Notes under the pieces: generated by a model | What the model saw: only the letters and a program-made list of their open reading frames with translations | The model's database searches: none | Told to the model about the DNA's origin: nothing | Assembly (NCBI RefSeq): GCF_018918075.1 | Contig: NZ_JAHLPW010000016.1 | Location: 25,375-89,374, forward strand | Length of the DNA: 64,000 nucleotides | DNA from: Virgibacillus sp. MSJ-26 | Lineage (GTDB): Bacteria; Bacillota; Bacilli; Bacillales; Amphibacillaceae | Direction of reading: 5' to 3' | Position numbers and translations under genes: made by a program | Shown: positions 22,458 through 31,893 of the stretch, piece by piece | How positions within the stretch are numbered: the stretch's first letter is position 1 | Layout of the letters: each line of letters begins with the position of its first letter

Positions 22458-22481
22458 CGGTTAGACAGATGAGTCTAACCG
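22458..22481 (+). other. Stable hairpin in the rpoA leader
   Basis: CGGTTAGAC and GTCTAACCG form a perfect 9-bp stem around AGATGA, about 33 bases before the rpoA start. The T-run (CGTTTTT) begins 10 bases after the stem, too far for a typical terminator. It may be a regulatory or processing structure. Confidence 0.5.
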
Positions 22482-22514
22482 GGGTTTCGACGTTTTTAAG
22501 GAGGGTTTTATTGA

Positions 22515-23459
22515 ATGATCGAAATTGAGAAGCCAAAAATTGAAACGATAGAGATCAGTGATGATGCTACGTTTGGGAAGTTTACAATTGAACCGCTTGA
22601 ACGTGGGTATGGTACAACTCTAGGAAACTCCTTGCGTCGTATCCTTCTATCCTCACTTCCTGGCGCTGCTGTTACATCCGTTCAAATTGATGGAGCATTA
22701 CATGAATTCTCCACCATTGATGGTGTCGTTGAAGATGTAACGACTATCATTTTGAATTTAAAAGAATTAGCTCTCAAAATTTACTCTGATGATGTTAAAA
22801 CGTTAGAGATTGATGTTCAGGAAGAAGGAGTCGTGACAGCTGCTGACCTGACATATGACAGTGATGTTGAGGTTTTAAATCCTGATTTGCATATTGCTAC
22901 TTTAAATAGTAAAGGTAGCCTGAATATGAAGATTTCCGCAGAACGTGGCCGTGGCTATCGTCCGGCTGAGGATAATAAACATGATGATCAACCTATTGGT
23001 GTCATTCCAATTGATTCTATTTTCACACCAGTACCACGTGTAACCTATCAAGTAGAAAATACTCGTGTCGGTCAAAGTGCAAACTATGATAAGTTAACAT
23101 TGGATGTATGGACTGATGGAAGCATTCGCCCAGAAGAATCTGTTTCTCTAGGCGCAAAAGTGTTTTCTGAGCATTTGAATCTATTTATTGGTTTAACAGA
23201 TGAAGCTAAAGACGTGGAAATCATGGTAGAAAAAGAAGAAGATCAAAAAGAAAAAGTCATGGAAATGACAATCGAGGAATTAGATTTATCTGTTAGATCC
23301 TACAACTGCCTAAAACGCGCGGGAATAAATACTGTACAGGAACTTTCGCAAAAGACAGAAGAAGATATGATGAAAGTACGTAACTTAGGTCGTAAATCTC
23401 TAGATGAAGTAAAACATAAATTAGATGAATTAGGCTTAGGATTACGCAAAGACGATTAA
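22515..23459 (+). CDS. rpoA: DNA-directed RNA polymerase subunit alpha
   Basis: 314 residues. N-terminal assembly domain with the [27 protein letters not shown] signature and C-terminal domain (about residues 240-314) with the helix-hairpin-helix [20 protein letters not shown]. The linker is rich in acidic residues and lysine. ATG 22515 follows AAGGAGGG. The order rpsK-rpoA-rplQ is universal in Bacilli; here rpsD is not in the operon, as in B. subtilis. Confidence 0.98.
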   Translation: MIEIEKPKIETIEISDDATFGKFTIEPLERGYGTTLGNSLRRILLSSLPGAAVTSVQIDGALHEFSTIDGVVEDVTTIILNLKELALKIYSDDVKTLEIDVQEEGVVTAADLTYDSDVEVLNPDLHIATLNSKGSLNMKISAERGRGYRPAEDNKHDDQPIGVIPIDSIFTPVPRVTYQVENTRVGQSANYDKLTLDVWTDGSIRPEESVSLGAKVFSEHLNLFIGLTDEAKDVEIMVEKEEDQKEKVMEMTIEELDLSVRSYNCLKRAGINTVQELSQKTEEDMMKVRNLGRKSLDEVKHKLDELGLGLRKDD

Positions 23460-23504
23460 TCAACAAAGACACCTTTAGAGTTTCAAGAAAGGGAGGGATA
23501 GTCC

Positions 23505-23861
23505 ATGGCTAGAAAACTAGGTCGTACAACAGATCAACGGATGGCTTTACTTCGTAATCTGGCATCTGACTTAATTATACATGAACGTATTGAAACAACT
23601 GAGTCTAAAGCAAAAGAACTTAAATCAGTTGTAGAGAAAATGATTACACTTGGAAAACGCGGTGATCTTCATGCCCGCCGTCAAGCGGCAGCGTTCCTAT
23701 ACAATAAAGAGGTAGAAGAAGAAGACAATACCGTCATTCAAAAGTTATTTGATGATGTTGCAACACGCTATGAGGATCGCCAAGGTGGTTACACACGTGT
23801 GCTTAAATTAGGCGAACGTCAAGGCGATGGTGCTAAAATGGCCATCATTGAACTCGTTTAA
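23505..23861 (+). CDS. rplQ: Ribosomal protein L17
   Basis: L17 lies near the tunnel exit. 118 residues starting [19 protein letters not shown], with [15 protein letters not shown] near the end. ATG 23505 follows GAAAGGGAGGG. Last gene of the ribosomal block; a terminator follows within 16 bases. Confidence 0.97.
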   Translation: MARKLGRTTDQRMALLRNLASDLIIHERIETTESKAKELKSVVEKMITLGKRGDLHARRQAAAFLYNKEVEEEDNTVIQKLFDDVATRYEDRQGGYTRVLKLGERQGDGAKMAIIELV

Positions 23862-23876
23862 TAAACCATTCGCGTT

Positions 23877-23925
23877 AAGGGCAGGACTGAATCTCTTTTA
23901 AGAGGTACATCCAAGCCCTTTTTTT
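23877..23925 (+). terminator. Terminator after rplQ
   Basis: AAGGGC (23877-23882) pairs with GCCCTT (23915-23920); an inner CTCTTTTAAGAG hairpin extends the structure, and seven Ts follow. It closes the ribosomal superoperon. Confidence 0.8.
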
Positions 23926-24027
23926 GTGTATTTATCATTATCGTACAGCAATCAAAACAAGGGTTTAATTTAATGAACATAAGATATTTGATGCGTAGTA
24001 ACTTACTATTTTAGAGAGAGATAAAAC

Positions 24028-24150
24028 CAGCGCTACGGAAATACGCTTCGCTTTCCGTGGGTGGCTGATGAGCCTCCTCGAGCTTATCGCTCTGCGGGGT
24101 CTCATCTAGGCCTCAGCTCCCACAGGAGTCTCAGCGTATTTCCTCCGCTG
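24028..24150. repeat. Large palindromic intergenic element, copy 1
   Basis: Ends are imperfect inverted repeats (CAGCG..GGAAATACGC with GCGTATTTCC..CGCTG). The interior is GC-rich. Positions 24049-24072 are identical to 48941-48964 in another copy. There is no coding frame and no transposase; mobility, if any, would depend on outside functions. Confidence 0.65.
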
Positions 24151-24261
24151 AAGTTTATCTTTTCTTATTTTTGTTAAACTACTATCCTGTTAGAGTTGAT
24201 TTTGTACCAGTTACACCAAGATTTGCAGCCAATAATGAAGTAGAAAGTCTTTCAAAGCGTA

Positions 24262-24368
24262 GGCAGAATGCGAAGACTCCTATGGGAATAGCGCGAGTCT
24301 GAAGACCCCGCAGAGTGGTTTCCTCGAGGAGGCTGAAGCCGTGCCCATGGAAAGCGAAGCATTCTGCC
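24262..24368. repeat. Large palindromic intergenic element, copy 2 (opposite orientation)
   Basis: Outer arms GGCAGAATGC (24262-24271) and GCATTCTGCC (24359-24368) are perfect. The interior 24295-24338 matches 49244-49287 with two differences over 44 bases. It lies 111 bp from copy 1 in the opposite orientation. The rest of the 23926-24603 gap shows no gene. Confidence 0.65.
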
Positions 24369-24496
24369 GAAGCGAGGTGTACGCACTCAATTTGCTAGAA
24401 TAAAGAGATACACATTATTAATTGTCACTATGTCGCAGTATTCCTGTAAACGTTAAATTATAATTAAGCATGCTTAGCGGTTGTTTTGTTTGTATC

Positions 24497-24526
24497 TTGC
24501 CCTTTGTTTTGTGTTTTATATATAAT
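24497..24526 (+). promoter_or_regulatory. Candidate promoter of ecfA1-ecfA2-ecfT-truA
   Basis: TTGCCC (24497-24502) and TATAAT (24521-24526) are 18 bp apart, about 78 bp upstream of ecfA1. The -35 is imperfect. Confidence 0.45.
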
Positions 24527-24603
24527 AGACATATCATAAAACGGATTGAGAGTTACTTTTAAAATTACCCACGGCTATTTAGCTGAGAAGAGGAGGAGCC
24601 AAG

Positions 24604-25443
24604 TTGAGAGAGAAATTAATAGAGTTTAGAAATGTGTCTTTTCGTTATGATGAGGAAGGGCCTTGGGTACTTAAAAACTGTTCATTCTCCATATATAAGA
24701 ATGAATGGCTGGCAATCATTGGTCACAATGGATCGGGGAAGTCGACTATTGCTAAGTTAATGAACGGACTTCTCTTTCCACAAGAAGGAGAAATCATCAT
24801 AAACGGCAAACTTGTTAATGAAGAAACGGTCTGGGATGTCCGAAAAGAAGTCGGTATGGTTTTTCAAAATCCCGATAACCAGTTCGTAGGAACGACAGTG
24901 CAAGATGATGTCGCATTTGGAATGGAAAATCGAGGTTTTCCCCGTGAAAAGATGATTGAACGAATTGACTCGTCGCTAAAAGCAGTTCAAATGGAAGATT
25001 ATCGACTAACTGAGCCTCATAGACTTTCAGGAGGACAAAAACAACGTGTCGCGATTGCTGGAGTTCTAGCAATTTCTCCTGAAGTGATTATCTTGGATGA
25101 AGCAACAGCAATGCTTGATCCAAGAGGACGACATCAAATTCTAAAGACGGTAACTGAGGTGAAGGATGAACATCATCTAGGACTCATAACGATTACCCAT
25201 GATTTACAAGAAGTTGTTCAAGCTGAGCGAGTTATTGTTATGAATGCAGGTGAAGTTTGGAAAGAAGCGTCACCAAGAGAAATTTTTGCTGAAAAAGAAC
25301 AACTACAACACATCGGTCTGGATTTACCTTTTGTTGCTCTTTTAGCATCTGAATTAAAAGAACTTGATGTTCAATTAACTCATGACCCGATGAATCACGA
25401 CGAACTTTTGGAGGACCTATGGACATTACATTCAAAGATGTAA
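24604..25443 (+). CDS. ecfA1: ECF transporter ATPase EcfA1
   Basis: One of two ATPases that energise vitamin and metal uptake through energy-coupling-factor transporters. 279 residues. Walker [10 protein letters not shown] at residues 40-48, Q-loop [10 protein letters not shown], signature LSGGQKQR and Walker B VIILDEA are intact. The start is TTG after GAGGAGGAG. It overlaps ecfA2 by 25 bases. Substrate-binding S components are encoded elsewhere. The place directly after rplQ is conserved in Bacilli. Confidence 0.95.
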   Translation: MREKLIEFRNVSFRYDEEGPWVLKNCSFSIYKNEWLAIIGHNGSGKSTIAKLMNGLLFPQEGEIIINGKLVNEETVWDVRKEVGMVFQNPDNQFVGTTVQDDVAFGMENRGFPREKMIERIDSSLKAVQMEDYRLTEPHRLSGGQKQRVAIAGVLAISPEVIILDEATAMLDPRGRHQILKTVTEVKDEHHLGLITITHDLQEVVQAERVIVMNAGEVWKEASPREIFAEKEQLQHIGLDLPFVALLASELKELDVQLTHDPMNHDELLEDLWTLHSKM

Positions 25444-26291
25444 GTTATATCTATCAACAAAATACCCCATTTGAACATAGAGCACTGGATCAGGTTTCGT
25501 TTCATATACCATCAGGCTCATTCGTTGCAATTATCGGTCATACAGGGTCAGGAAAATCAACGCTCATTCAGCATTTAAATGGATTGGTCTCCCCAAGTAA
25601 AGGCGAAGTTACGATTGGAAACTTCCATTTGAAACCCAATGAAAAACCAAAAAACATGAAAGAACTCAGGAGCCAGGTCGGTGTTGTCTTCCAGTATCCG
25701 GAACATCAACTATTTGAAGAAACTGTCGCAAAGGATATCGCTTTTGGTCCTGAAAATTTCGGCGTATCAAAAACAGAAATTGATAAACGCATGAATGACA
25801 TTATTCCAGCTGTTGGGTTACCAAAAGAGTTACTCGAACGCTCGCCATTTGATTTAAGTGGAGGACAAATGCGTCGTGTTGCTATTGCTGGTGTCTTGGC
25901 CGTCAATCCCGATATACTGGTACTGGATGAACCAACGGCTGGCTTGGATCCTCGTGGACAAAAAGAAATGATGAATATGTTTTATGACATGCATAAAAAA
26001 GAAGCATTAACAACAGTGCTTGTAACACACAGCATGGAAGATGCCATGAAATACGCTGACCATGTGCTTATTTTGAATAAAGGGACGAAGTATATGGAAG
26101 GTAAGCCCGAAGACGTATTTACGCGTCAGGACGCTTTAAATGACGTTCAGCTTGATGTTCCAGAAATGGTCCAATTTATGAATGATTATAACAAGCGTTT
26201 TAATACGTCAATACCTTTTACTCGTCAGTCAATTCAGGAACTGGCTAAGCAAATTCAGACTTCGTTAAAAGGGGTCGACAACCATGAATAA
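25419..26291 (+). CDS. ecfA2: ECF transporter ATPase EcfA2
   Basis: Second ATPase of the ECF module, 290 residues. Walker [10 protein letters not shown] at residues 40-48, [11 protein letters not shown]-loop, LSGGQMRR signature and ILVLDEP Walker B. ATG 25419 follows TTTGGAGGAC inside ecfA1; its own end overlaps ecfT by 8 bases. EcfA1 and EcfA2 form a heterodimer on EcfT. Confidence 0.95.
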   Translation: MDITFKDVSYIYQQNTPFEHRALDQVSFHIPSGSFVAIIGHTGSGKSTLIQHLNGLVSPSKGEVTIGNFHLKPNEKPKNMKELRSQVGVVFQYPEHQLFEETVAKDIAFGPENFGVSKTEIDKRMNDIIPAVGLPKELLERSPFDLSGGQMRRVAIAGVLAVNPDILVLDEPTAGLDPRGQKEMMNMFYDMHKKEALTTVLVTHSMEDAMKYADHVLILNKGTKYMEGKPEDVFTRQDALNDVQLDVPEMVQFMNDYNKRFNTSIPFTRQSIQELAKQIQTSLKGVDNHE

Positions 26292-27084
26292 CTCATTAAT
26301 CATCGGCCAGTATGTCCCTGGTAAATCATTAGTACATCGTTTAGATCCACGTACGAAGATCACTATTATTTTCTTTTTCGTGTTTTTCGTGTTTTTTGCT
26401 AATTCATTTTGGAGCTATAGTATTTTAACAGCTTTTGCTTTTATAAGTGTCTTGATTACTCACATTCCAATAAAATTTATATTAAAAGGTTTAACGCCAG
26501 TTTGGTTTTTAATCGCATTTACTTTTTTACTACACATTTTCATTACTAAAGAAGGTACTGTTTTAATTGAAGTATTCTCCTTAGAAATTTATACGGGTGG
26601 CATTATCCAAGGTTTTGCTATTTCAATGCGTTTCTTTTTACTAATTTTAATGACGTCTCTCTTAACGTTAACAACGACACCGATTGAAATAACGGATGCG
26701 ATTGAAGATATGCTTCATCCACTGAAACGTTTTAAGTTTCCAGTTCATGAATTAGCACTCATGATGTCCATATCATTAAGATTCATTCCTACATTGATGC
26801 AGGAGACAGATAAAATCTCTAAAGCACAAGCATCACGTGGCGTAGATTTTCGAACAGGCCCCATTAAAGAACGTGTTAAAGCTGTGGTTCCATTACTTAT
26901 ACCTTTATTTGTGAGTGCTTTTAAAAGAGCTGAGGAACTTGCCATGGCCATGGAAGCTCGGGGCTATCGAGGAGATGCAGGTCGAACTAAACTACGGGAG
27001 CTAAAAATAGGTAAGATTGATATACTTATCTACCTATTGTTTATTCTTGTCGTAGCGGGATTATTTCTAACGCGTCATTATTAG
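26284..27084 (+). CDS. ecfT: ECF transporter transmembrane protein EcfT
   Basis: Membrane scaffold that couples EcfA1A2 to S components. 266 residues with about five to six membrane helices. The two coupling-helix motifs are visible: [10 protein letters not shown] near residue 180 and [10 protein letters not shown] near residue 220. ATG 26284 overlaps ecfA2. The group-II ECF arrangement serves several S components. Confidence 0.95.
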   Translation: MNNSLIIGQYVPGKSLVHRLDPRTKITIIFFFVFFVFFANSFWSYSILTAFAFISVLITHIPIKFILKGLTPVWFLIAFTFLLHIFITKEGTVLIEVFSLEIYTGGIIQGFAISMRFFLLILMTSLLTLTTTPIEITDAIEDMLHPLKRFKFPVHELALMMSISLRFIPTLMQETDKISKAQASRGVDFRTGPIKERVKAVVPLLIPLFVSAFKRAEELAMAMEARGYRGDAGRTKLRELKIGKIDILIYLLFILVVAGLFLTRHY

Positions 27085-27121
27085 AAAAGTTCCATTGATA
27101 AATAACGGAAGGATGTCAAGG

Positions 27122-27865
27122 ATGAAAAGGATCAAGTGTGTGATAAGTTATGATGGCAGTGATTTTGCTGGCTTTCAAATCCAACCTAAGCAACGCACAG
27201 TTCAAGGAGAGCTTGAAAAGGGCTTGACGAAGATTCACAAAGGTACTTTTATTCGCATTCATCCTTCTGGAAGAACAGATGCCGGTGTACATGCTATAAG
27301 GCAAGTGTTTCACTTTGATACGTTCTTGGATCTCCAAGCGTCAAATTGGCGACAGGCCTTGAATACGGTACTACCTGATGACTTACTTGTTAAAGAAGCG
27401 AATATAGTAGACAGCACATTCCACGCAAGGTATAGTGCACTTGAAAAGGAATACCGTTATTATGTGTTGAATCATGCAGAAAAAGACGTGTTTAACCGTT
27501 ACTATGTTTATCAATTTTCTTATCCCTTGTCACTTGAATCCATGCAGAAGGCTTGTGAGTATTTTACGGGAACGCATGACTTTACTACCTTTTCATCAGC
27601 AAAGGCAACCATAAAAGGAAGTAAAATCAGGACACTAACTCATGCATTCTGTCATATGAACAATGGAAAAGTTGAATTTATTTTCCGGGGCGATGGTTTT
27701 TTGTATAATATGGTTAGAATTATGGTGGGTGCCTTATTAGATATTGGACAAGGGCGACGGAATCCAGAAGATATATTAGAACTGTTAGAACAAAAAGATC
27801 GTCGTTTACTCGGAAAAACGGCTCCCCCACAAGGATTATATTTATGGGATGTTAAGTATGAATAA
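27122..27865 (+). CDS. truA: tRNA pseudouridine(38-40) synthase TruA
   Basis: Makes pseudouridine at positions 38-40 of tRNA anticodon stems. 247 residues, as in B. subtilis. Catalytic Asp53 lies in the conserved SGRTDAGVHA. I chose ATG 27122 because CGGAAGG sits 9 bases upstream; ATG 27113 abuts that site and the farther GTG/ATG codons have none. It follows ecfT by 37 bases and is likely in the same operon. Confidence 0.95.
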   Translation: MKRIKCVISYDGSDFAGFQIQPKQRTVQGELEKGLTKIHKGTFIRIHPSGRTDAGVHAIRQVFHFDTFLDLQASNWRQALNTVLPDDLLVKEANIVDSTFHARYSALEKEYRYYVLNHAEKDVFNRYYVYQFSYPLSLESMQKACEYFTGTHDFTTFSSAKATIKGSKIRTLTHAFCHMNNGKVEFIFRGDGFLYNMVRIMVGALLDIGQGRRNPEDILELLEQKDRRLLGKTAPPQGLYLWDVKYE

Positions 27866-27902
27866 TAATTTGAAAAAGATCATTGGAAAAGGGGATCACC
27901 CC

Positions 27903-27932
27903 TTGACAAATGACCCTGATTTGTTATATTAT
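27903..27932 (+). promoter_or_regulatory. Sigma-A promoter of rplM-rpsI
   Basis: TTGACA (27903-27908) with TATATT/TATTAT at 27925-27932 (16-18 bp spacing). It lies just upstream of the L13 leader structure. Confidence 0.7.
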
Positions 27933-27950
27933 GACTTATGGTATTTTATT

Positions 27951-27992
27951 TTCTAAAACCGCAAATTAGCCCCGAAACTAATTGTGTTAGAA
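27951..27992 (+). promoter_or_regulatory. L13 leader RNA structure
   Basis: TTCTAA (27951-27956) pairs with TTAGAA (27987-27992), and inner CGCAAATTAG pairs with CTAATTGTG. This matches my knowledge of the L13 leader of low-GC Gram-positives, thought to mediate feedback by L13. Pairing seen; control inferred. Confidence 0.7.
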
Positions 27993-28042
27993 TATAAGAA
28001 TAAAAATTGATACGAATGAAATATATTGGAGGGAAATCAACC

Positions 28043-28480
28043 ATGCGTACAACTTATATGGCAAATGAAGCAAATATTGAGCGCAAATGGTTTGTTGTGG
28101 ATGCTGAAGGTAAGCGTCTAGGACGTTTGGCGAGTGAAATTGCCACAATTCTACGCGGTAAGCATAAACCAACTTACACACCACACGCTGATACAGGTGA
28201 TAACGTCATTATCATCAATGCAGAAAAAATCGAACTAACAGGCAATAAAATTAATGATAAAATGTACTACCGCCACTCAAACCACCCAGGTGGATTGAAA
28301 GAACGTTCTGCAAATGAAATGCGTACAAGATATCCAGAACAAATGCTAGAGCTTGCAATTAAAGGAATGTTACCTAAAGGTGCGTTAGGACGTAAAATGG
28401 GTAAAAAATTGCACGTATATAGAGGTTCAGATCATAAACATCAAGCACAAAAACCAGAAGTCTACGAGCTTCGTGGATAA
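28043..28480 (+). CDS. rplM: Ribosomal protein L13
   Basis: L13 is an early 50S assembly protein. 145 residues, the B. subtilis length. The segment [20 protein letters not shown] and the C-terminal [17 protein letters not shown] are typical. ATG 28043 follows TGGAGGG; upstream in-frame ATGs lie in the leader and are rejected. Two-gene operon with rpsI. Confidence 0.97.
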   Translation: MRTTYMANEANIERKWFVVDAEGKRLGRLASEIATILRGKHKPTYTPHADTGDNVIIINAEKIELTGNKINDKMYYRHSNHPGGLKERSANEMRTRYPEQMLELAIKGMLPKGALGRKMGKKLHVYRGSDHKHQAQKPEVYELRG

Positions 28481-28499
28481 TTAAAAGGAGGTTACTCAA

Positions 28500-28892
28500 T
28501 TGGCACAAGTACAATATTACGGCACAGGTCGTCGTAAAAAGTCAACTGCACGTGTACGTCTAGTTCCAGGTACAGGTAAAGTGACAATTAACGGCCGTGA
28601 CTCAAGAGACTATTTTCCATACGAAACACAATCATTAATTATGAATCAGCCATTAGCTGCTACTGAAACTGAAGGAACTTACGACGTTTTAGTAAACGTT
28701 CATGGCGGTGGATTTACTGGCCAAGCTGGTGCTATCCGCCACGGTATTGCTCGTGCACTTCTAGAAGCCGATCCAGAATACCGTACAACATTAAAACGTG
28801 AAGGACTACTTACACGTGACGCTCGTATGAAAGAACGTTATAAATACGGTCTTAAATCAGCTCGTCGTGCACCACAGTTCTCGAAACGTTAA
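28500..28892 (+). CDS. rpsI: Ribosomal protein S9
   Basis: S9 reaches the P site with its basic C-terminal tail, here ending FSKR. 130 residues. The start is TTG 28500 after AAAGGAGG, giving [19 protein letters not shown] terminator follows at once. In B. subtilis the next genes are ybaJ, ybaK and cwlD; here a 29-kb block intervenes before cwlD. Confidence 0.97.
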   Translation: MAQVQYYGTGRRKKSTARVRLVPGTGKVTINGRDSRDYFPYETQSLIMNQPLAATETEGTYDVLVNVHGGGFTGQAGAIRHGIARALLEADPEYRTTLKREGLLTRDARMKERYKYGLKSARRAPQFSKR

Positions 28893-28910
28893 TAGCGCAA
28901 ATATAGTAAA

Positions 28911-28946
28911 AAAATCCATTTACCTTCAGGTGAATGGATTTTTTAT
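28911..28946 (+). terminator. Terminator after rpsI
   Basis: A perfect 14-bp stem (28911-28924 with 28929-28942) and TTCA loop followed by Ts. Confidence 0.88.
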
Positions 28947-29020
28947 TATGCTTGTCCGTAGTGATATTCAAAGAAGAAGGTTATAATCGCGCTAATAACT
29001 GGCTCAAGTTAGGAATCTTT

Positions 29021-29716
29021 TCACACTGTTCTCTTTTTATATTTTAGAATGTATAACCAAAGGCTGAAAAGGATATTTAATATAAAAGCTGTCCATAAAA
29101 TCATCTCACTATCCCAACGAGCTACTAGAGTGCCACAAATAACCCCTACAATAAAAATGAAAAGTCCCAATAAAAGATTACGGAAATCAATGCCCGCTTT
29201 TTTCTCCCCATCGAACATCAGCTTATAGAGACTATGCATCATGTTTTTCGTATTTCCCGTCATAATTCCATTGTTGATCGTGGTCACACCTATTTTCCTA
29301 AAGACAGAAAGTTCATACCCTGATAAAGTTCCAAGCAGAAAGACCATAATCCAATTGGGAAGAGTTAGTTGGAATAAGGATAAAATCAACAAAAGTACAC
29401 CTTGTACGAGAAGAAAGATGCGAAATTGTTTCAAGGATTGGCTGTTTATTTTCTCAATGACTGCTTCACCGACGAAAGTTCCGACTGCAAAGCCGGCAAA
29501 CACAGCTAAATGGACAATGGACTCTAGCCATTGCTCAGAAAAGGCTTTGACACTCATCACAATCACATTCCCGGTTTGCGCACTGACGAAAACTCCATCA
29601 AAGACTAAGTATGTGTAGGCATCGATGAATCCCATCAAAAAAGTTGCGAATATCGTTAAAACACTTATGCTCTTTCGGTAGAGGCTTGTTGAATTTGAGA
29701 TAATATCAACTCCCAT
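29021..29716 (-). CDS. YoaK/DUF1275 family membrane protein
   Basis: 231 residues with about six membrane helices. The family motifs GFIDAYTYL near residue 29 and SAQTGNVIVMS near residue 45 are visible, as well as TGNTKNM near residue 153. DUF1275 proteins are widespread integral membrane proteins of unproven function. ATG 29716 has a poor ribosome binding site. The gene stands alone on the minus strand beside the rpsI terminator and diverges from the oxalate decarboxylase gene, with which it might form an acid-stress pair; that is only a guess. Confidence 0.85.
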   Translation of the reverse strand: MGVDIISNSTSLYRKSISVLTIFATFLMGFIDAYTYLVFDGVFVSAQTGNVIVMSVKAFSEQWLESIVHLAVFAGFAVGTFVGEAVIEKINSQSLKQFRIFLLVQGVLLLILSLFQLTLPNWIMVFLLGTLSGYELSVFRKIGVTTINNGIMTGNTKNMMHSLYKLMFDGEKKAGIDFRNLLLGLFIFIVGVICGTLVARWDSEMILWTAFILNILFSLWLYILKYKKRTV

Positions 29717-29895
29717 ACATCTATAAATACAAATAAAAAAATAAAATTGATTGCCGTTATTAATCTACCCATCTTTAGATAAAGTCAATCAGAACAATGA
29801 GATTGTATAAATAATTAAATACCTTCATAAAGAAATAATGTTGTTTAAACTGATTGTCTTATTGATGGTAAATAGGTATATACACTGAATATATG

Positions 29896-29920
29896 ATTTA
29901 ACTAATCTAGGCTTGGGTAA
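29896..29920 (+). promoter_or_regulatory. Sigma-B-like promoter upstream of the oxalate decarboxylase gene
   Basis: ATTTAA (29896-29901) and GGGTAA (29915-29920) are 13 bp apart, close to the GTTTAA-N12-14-GGGTAT pattern of sigma-B. No convincing sigma-A promoter was found. Tentative. Confidence 0.35.
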
Positions 29921-29981
29921 AGAACAATATAATACTTTTTGTACAAGTATTTAATAACCTAAATAAGGAGACGGATCTATA

Positions 29982-31166
29982 ATGAGTAATCAAGATCATA
30001 AAAATACAGAACCTCTCCCGCAACCTAAAAAGGGAAGCCTGGGAGGAAACATCTATGGGGCGCATAACGTAGAGGTAGAACGACAAAACCCTGATATGCT
30101 TACACCTCCTGATACCGACAGTGGTACCATGCCAAGTTTAAAATGGCCCTATGCACTGAGCCATACACGGAATGAACATGGTGGTTGGTCTCGAGAAGTA
30201 ACCACTCGTGAACTACCGGAATCCACTACTATAGCGGGAGTGAATATGCATCTCGAACCAGGAGGTGTAAGAGAGCTTCATTGGCATAAAGAGGCAGAGT
30301 GGGCTCTTATGATAAAGGGATCAGCCCGCGTGACAGCAATTGACCCAGAGGGAAATATGTTTGTTGACGATGTTGAAGAAGGAGGCGTGTGGAACTTTCC
30401 ATCAGGTATTCCTCATTCTATCAAGGGCTTAGAGAATGGCGCAGAATTTTTATTGGTCTTTGATGATGGGAGCTTTTCTGAGAATAGTACATTTACGATT
30501 ACAGATTGGTTTGCCCATACACCTAAAGAAGCGTTAGCCAAAAACTTCGGTGTCTCAGAAGACTACTTTGATAATTTTCCTAAAGGAGAAAAGTATATTT
30601 ATCAAGGTGACGTCCCTGGGCCACTCATTGAAGATTTACCAAAAGAGCAAAATGAATCTGTGACCCCTCCATATACGAGTCGATTTGATAAAGGTAAAAA
30701 GGTTGATGTGAAAGGTGGTTCTGCTCGTATTTTGGACTCTACCAACTTTAAGAAATCATTTACAATCGCTGCAGCCTTGGTTGAAGTAGAGCCTGGAGGG
30801 ATCAGGGAATTACACTGGCACCCCAATGCGGCGGAATGGCAGTACTACTTAGAGGGACAAGGTAGAATGTCAGTTTTTGCCTCTGCGGGAAAAGCTCGCA
30901 CTTATGACTATCAAGCAGGTGATGTCGGGTATGTGCCATTTGCGATGGGGCACTATATTGAAAACACAGGTGACACGACTTTGAAGTTTTTAGAAATGTT
31001 TCGTAGCGATCACTTTGCGGAAATATCACTTAGTCAATGGATGTCCCAAACGCCACCATATCTCTTAAAAGAACACTTACCAGTTGATGATGAATTTATC
31101 AATAATCATTTACACTCTGAAACACGTCCAGTCCTAAATTGGAATAAAAATAAGAAAGCTGATTAA
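29982..31166 (+). CDS. oxdC: Oxalate decarboxylase (bicupin)
   Basis: Converts oxalate to formate and CO2, consuming a proton and so helping acid resistance. 394 residues, two cupin domains. The N-terminal Mn site is His100, His102, Glu106 and His145; the C-terminal site is His278, His280, Glu285 and His324. The lid SENST at 166-170 with Glu167 is the form that favours decarboxylase over oxidase activity. ATG 29982 follows AAGGAG. Monocistronic. It might equally be the spore-associated OxdD paralogue; the sequence alone does not distinguish them. No export signal is seen. Confidence 0.92.
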   Translation: MSNQDHKNTEPLPQPKKGSLGGNIYGAHNVEVERQNPDMLTPPDTDSGTMPSLKWPYALSHTRNEHGGWSREVTTRELPESTTIAGVNMHLEPGGVRELHWHKEAEWALMIKGSARVTAIDPEGNMFVDDVEEGGVWNFPSGIPHSIKGLENGAEFLLVFDDGSFSENSTFTITDWFAHTPKEALAKNFGVSEDYFDNFPKGEKYIYQGDVPGPLIEDLPKEQNESVTPPYTSRFDKGKKVDVKGGSARILDSTNFKKSFTIAAALVEVEPGGIRELHWHPNAAEWQYYLEGQGRMSVFASAGKARTYDYQAGDVGYVPFAMGHYIENTGDTTLKFLEMFRSDHFAEISLSQWMSQTPPYLLKEHLPVDDEFINNHLHSETRPVLNWNKNKKAD

Positions 31167-31303
31167 GAAAAACCATTTAACTAAATTAGGTTCATTATGC
31201 AAGAAGCTGTATCAAGGTTTGTATCGCCCTTACAAAGTATTCAGAGCAAAAGGATGTACAACCTCATACGGCTATGTTTATATTCACTTTTAGGTTGCTT
31301 ACT

Positions 31304-31729
31304 CTAGTTTTCAACAGAAAGGTTATCTGACATTTCTTTTAAAATTCTTCGCAAAAGCATCAATTCCTCTGGTGGGATTCCTTCGAGCATTTTATCTTCA
31401 TGTTTCTTCCACATATCTTTAATGGGTTGCTCTAATTGTCTTCCCTTATCTGTTAAGTAAACCCTAGAGATCCGGGAGTCTGGATCTTCATGTCTTCGAA
31501 CTATAATACTGTCTCCTTCTAACTTTTTTAGCATATTGCTTACAGTAGAAGCTTCAGATCCGATCATTTCTTTCAATTCGGATTGGGTTATACCATCTTT
31601 TTTAAATAGATAAGACAGGGCAAGTTCTTGTCCGATATATAATCCTAACTTTCGAAGTTCGAATGAGTAACTTTTTCTAGTTTGGATAGAAATGGTTTGT
31701 ATTAATTTACGAATTTGACTTTCTACCAC
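31304..31729 (-). CDS. MarR-family transcriptional regulator
   Basis: 141 residues with the winged-helix core (GITQSELKEMIGSEASTVSNMLKKLEGDSIIVRR...DSRISRVYLTDKGRQL). The start is GTG or the adjacent codon at 31729, with AGGAGG upstream. It is divergent from the remains of an MFS transporter gene, the usual arrangement for a drug- or stress-responsive repressor. It has a clear sigma-A promoter with a palindrome directly below the -10, suggesting autorepression. The regulator itself is intact although its likely target is broken. Confidence 0.88.
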   Translation of the reverse strand: MVESQIRKLIQTISIQTRKSYSFELRKLGLYIGQELALSYLFKKDGITQSELKEMIGSEASTVSNMLKKLEGDSIIVRRHEDPDSRISRVYLTDKGRQLEQPIKDMWKKHEDKMLEGIPPEELMLLRRILKEMSDNLSVEN

Positions 31730-31748
31730 TATAAAATCCTCCTATGAA

Positions 31749-31760
31749 TTAGTGTGCTAA
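31749..31760 (-). promoter_or_regulatory. Probable MarR operator
   Basis: TTAGTGTGCTAA is a short inverted repeat (TTAG-N4-CTAA) immediately downstream of the marR -10 box and 20 bp before its start codon, well placed for autorepression. Confidence 0.45.
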
Positions 31761-31788
31761 CTATATCAGGGGTTAGTGAGTATGTCAA
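31760..31788 (-). promoter_or_regulatory. Sigma-A promoter of the marR gene
   Basis: On the minus strand TTGACA (31788-31783) and TATAGT (31765-31760) are 17 bp apart. Confidence 0.7.
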
Positions 31789-31893
31789 TGAGTTTAGGTA
31801 ATATGAGCATATTTGACTTTATTTGATAAGTGTGATTAATTAGCCCCATAACTACTTTTTTATATAAGTAAAAAATATGAGGAGATTGATAGA

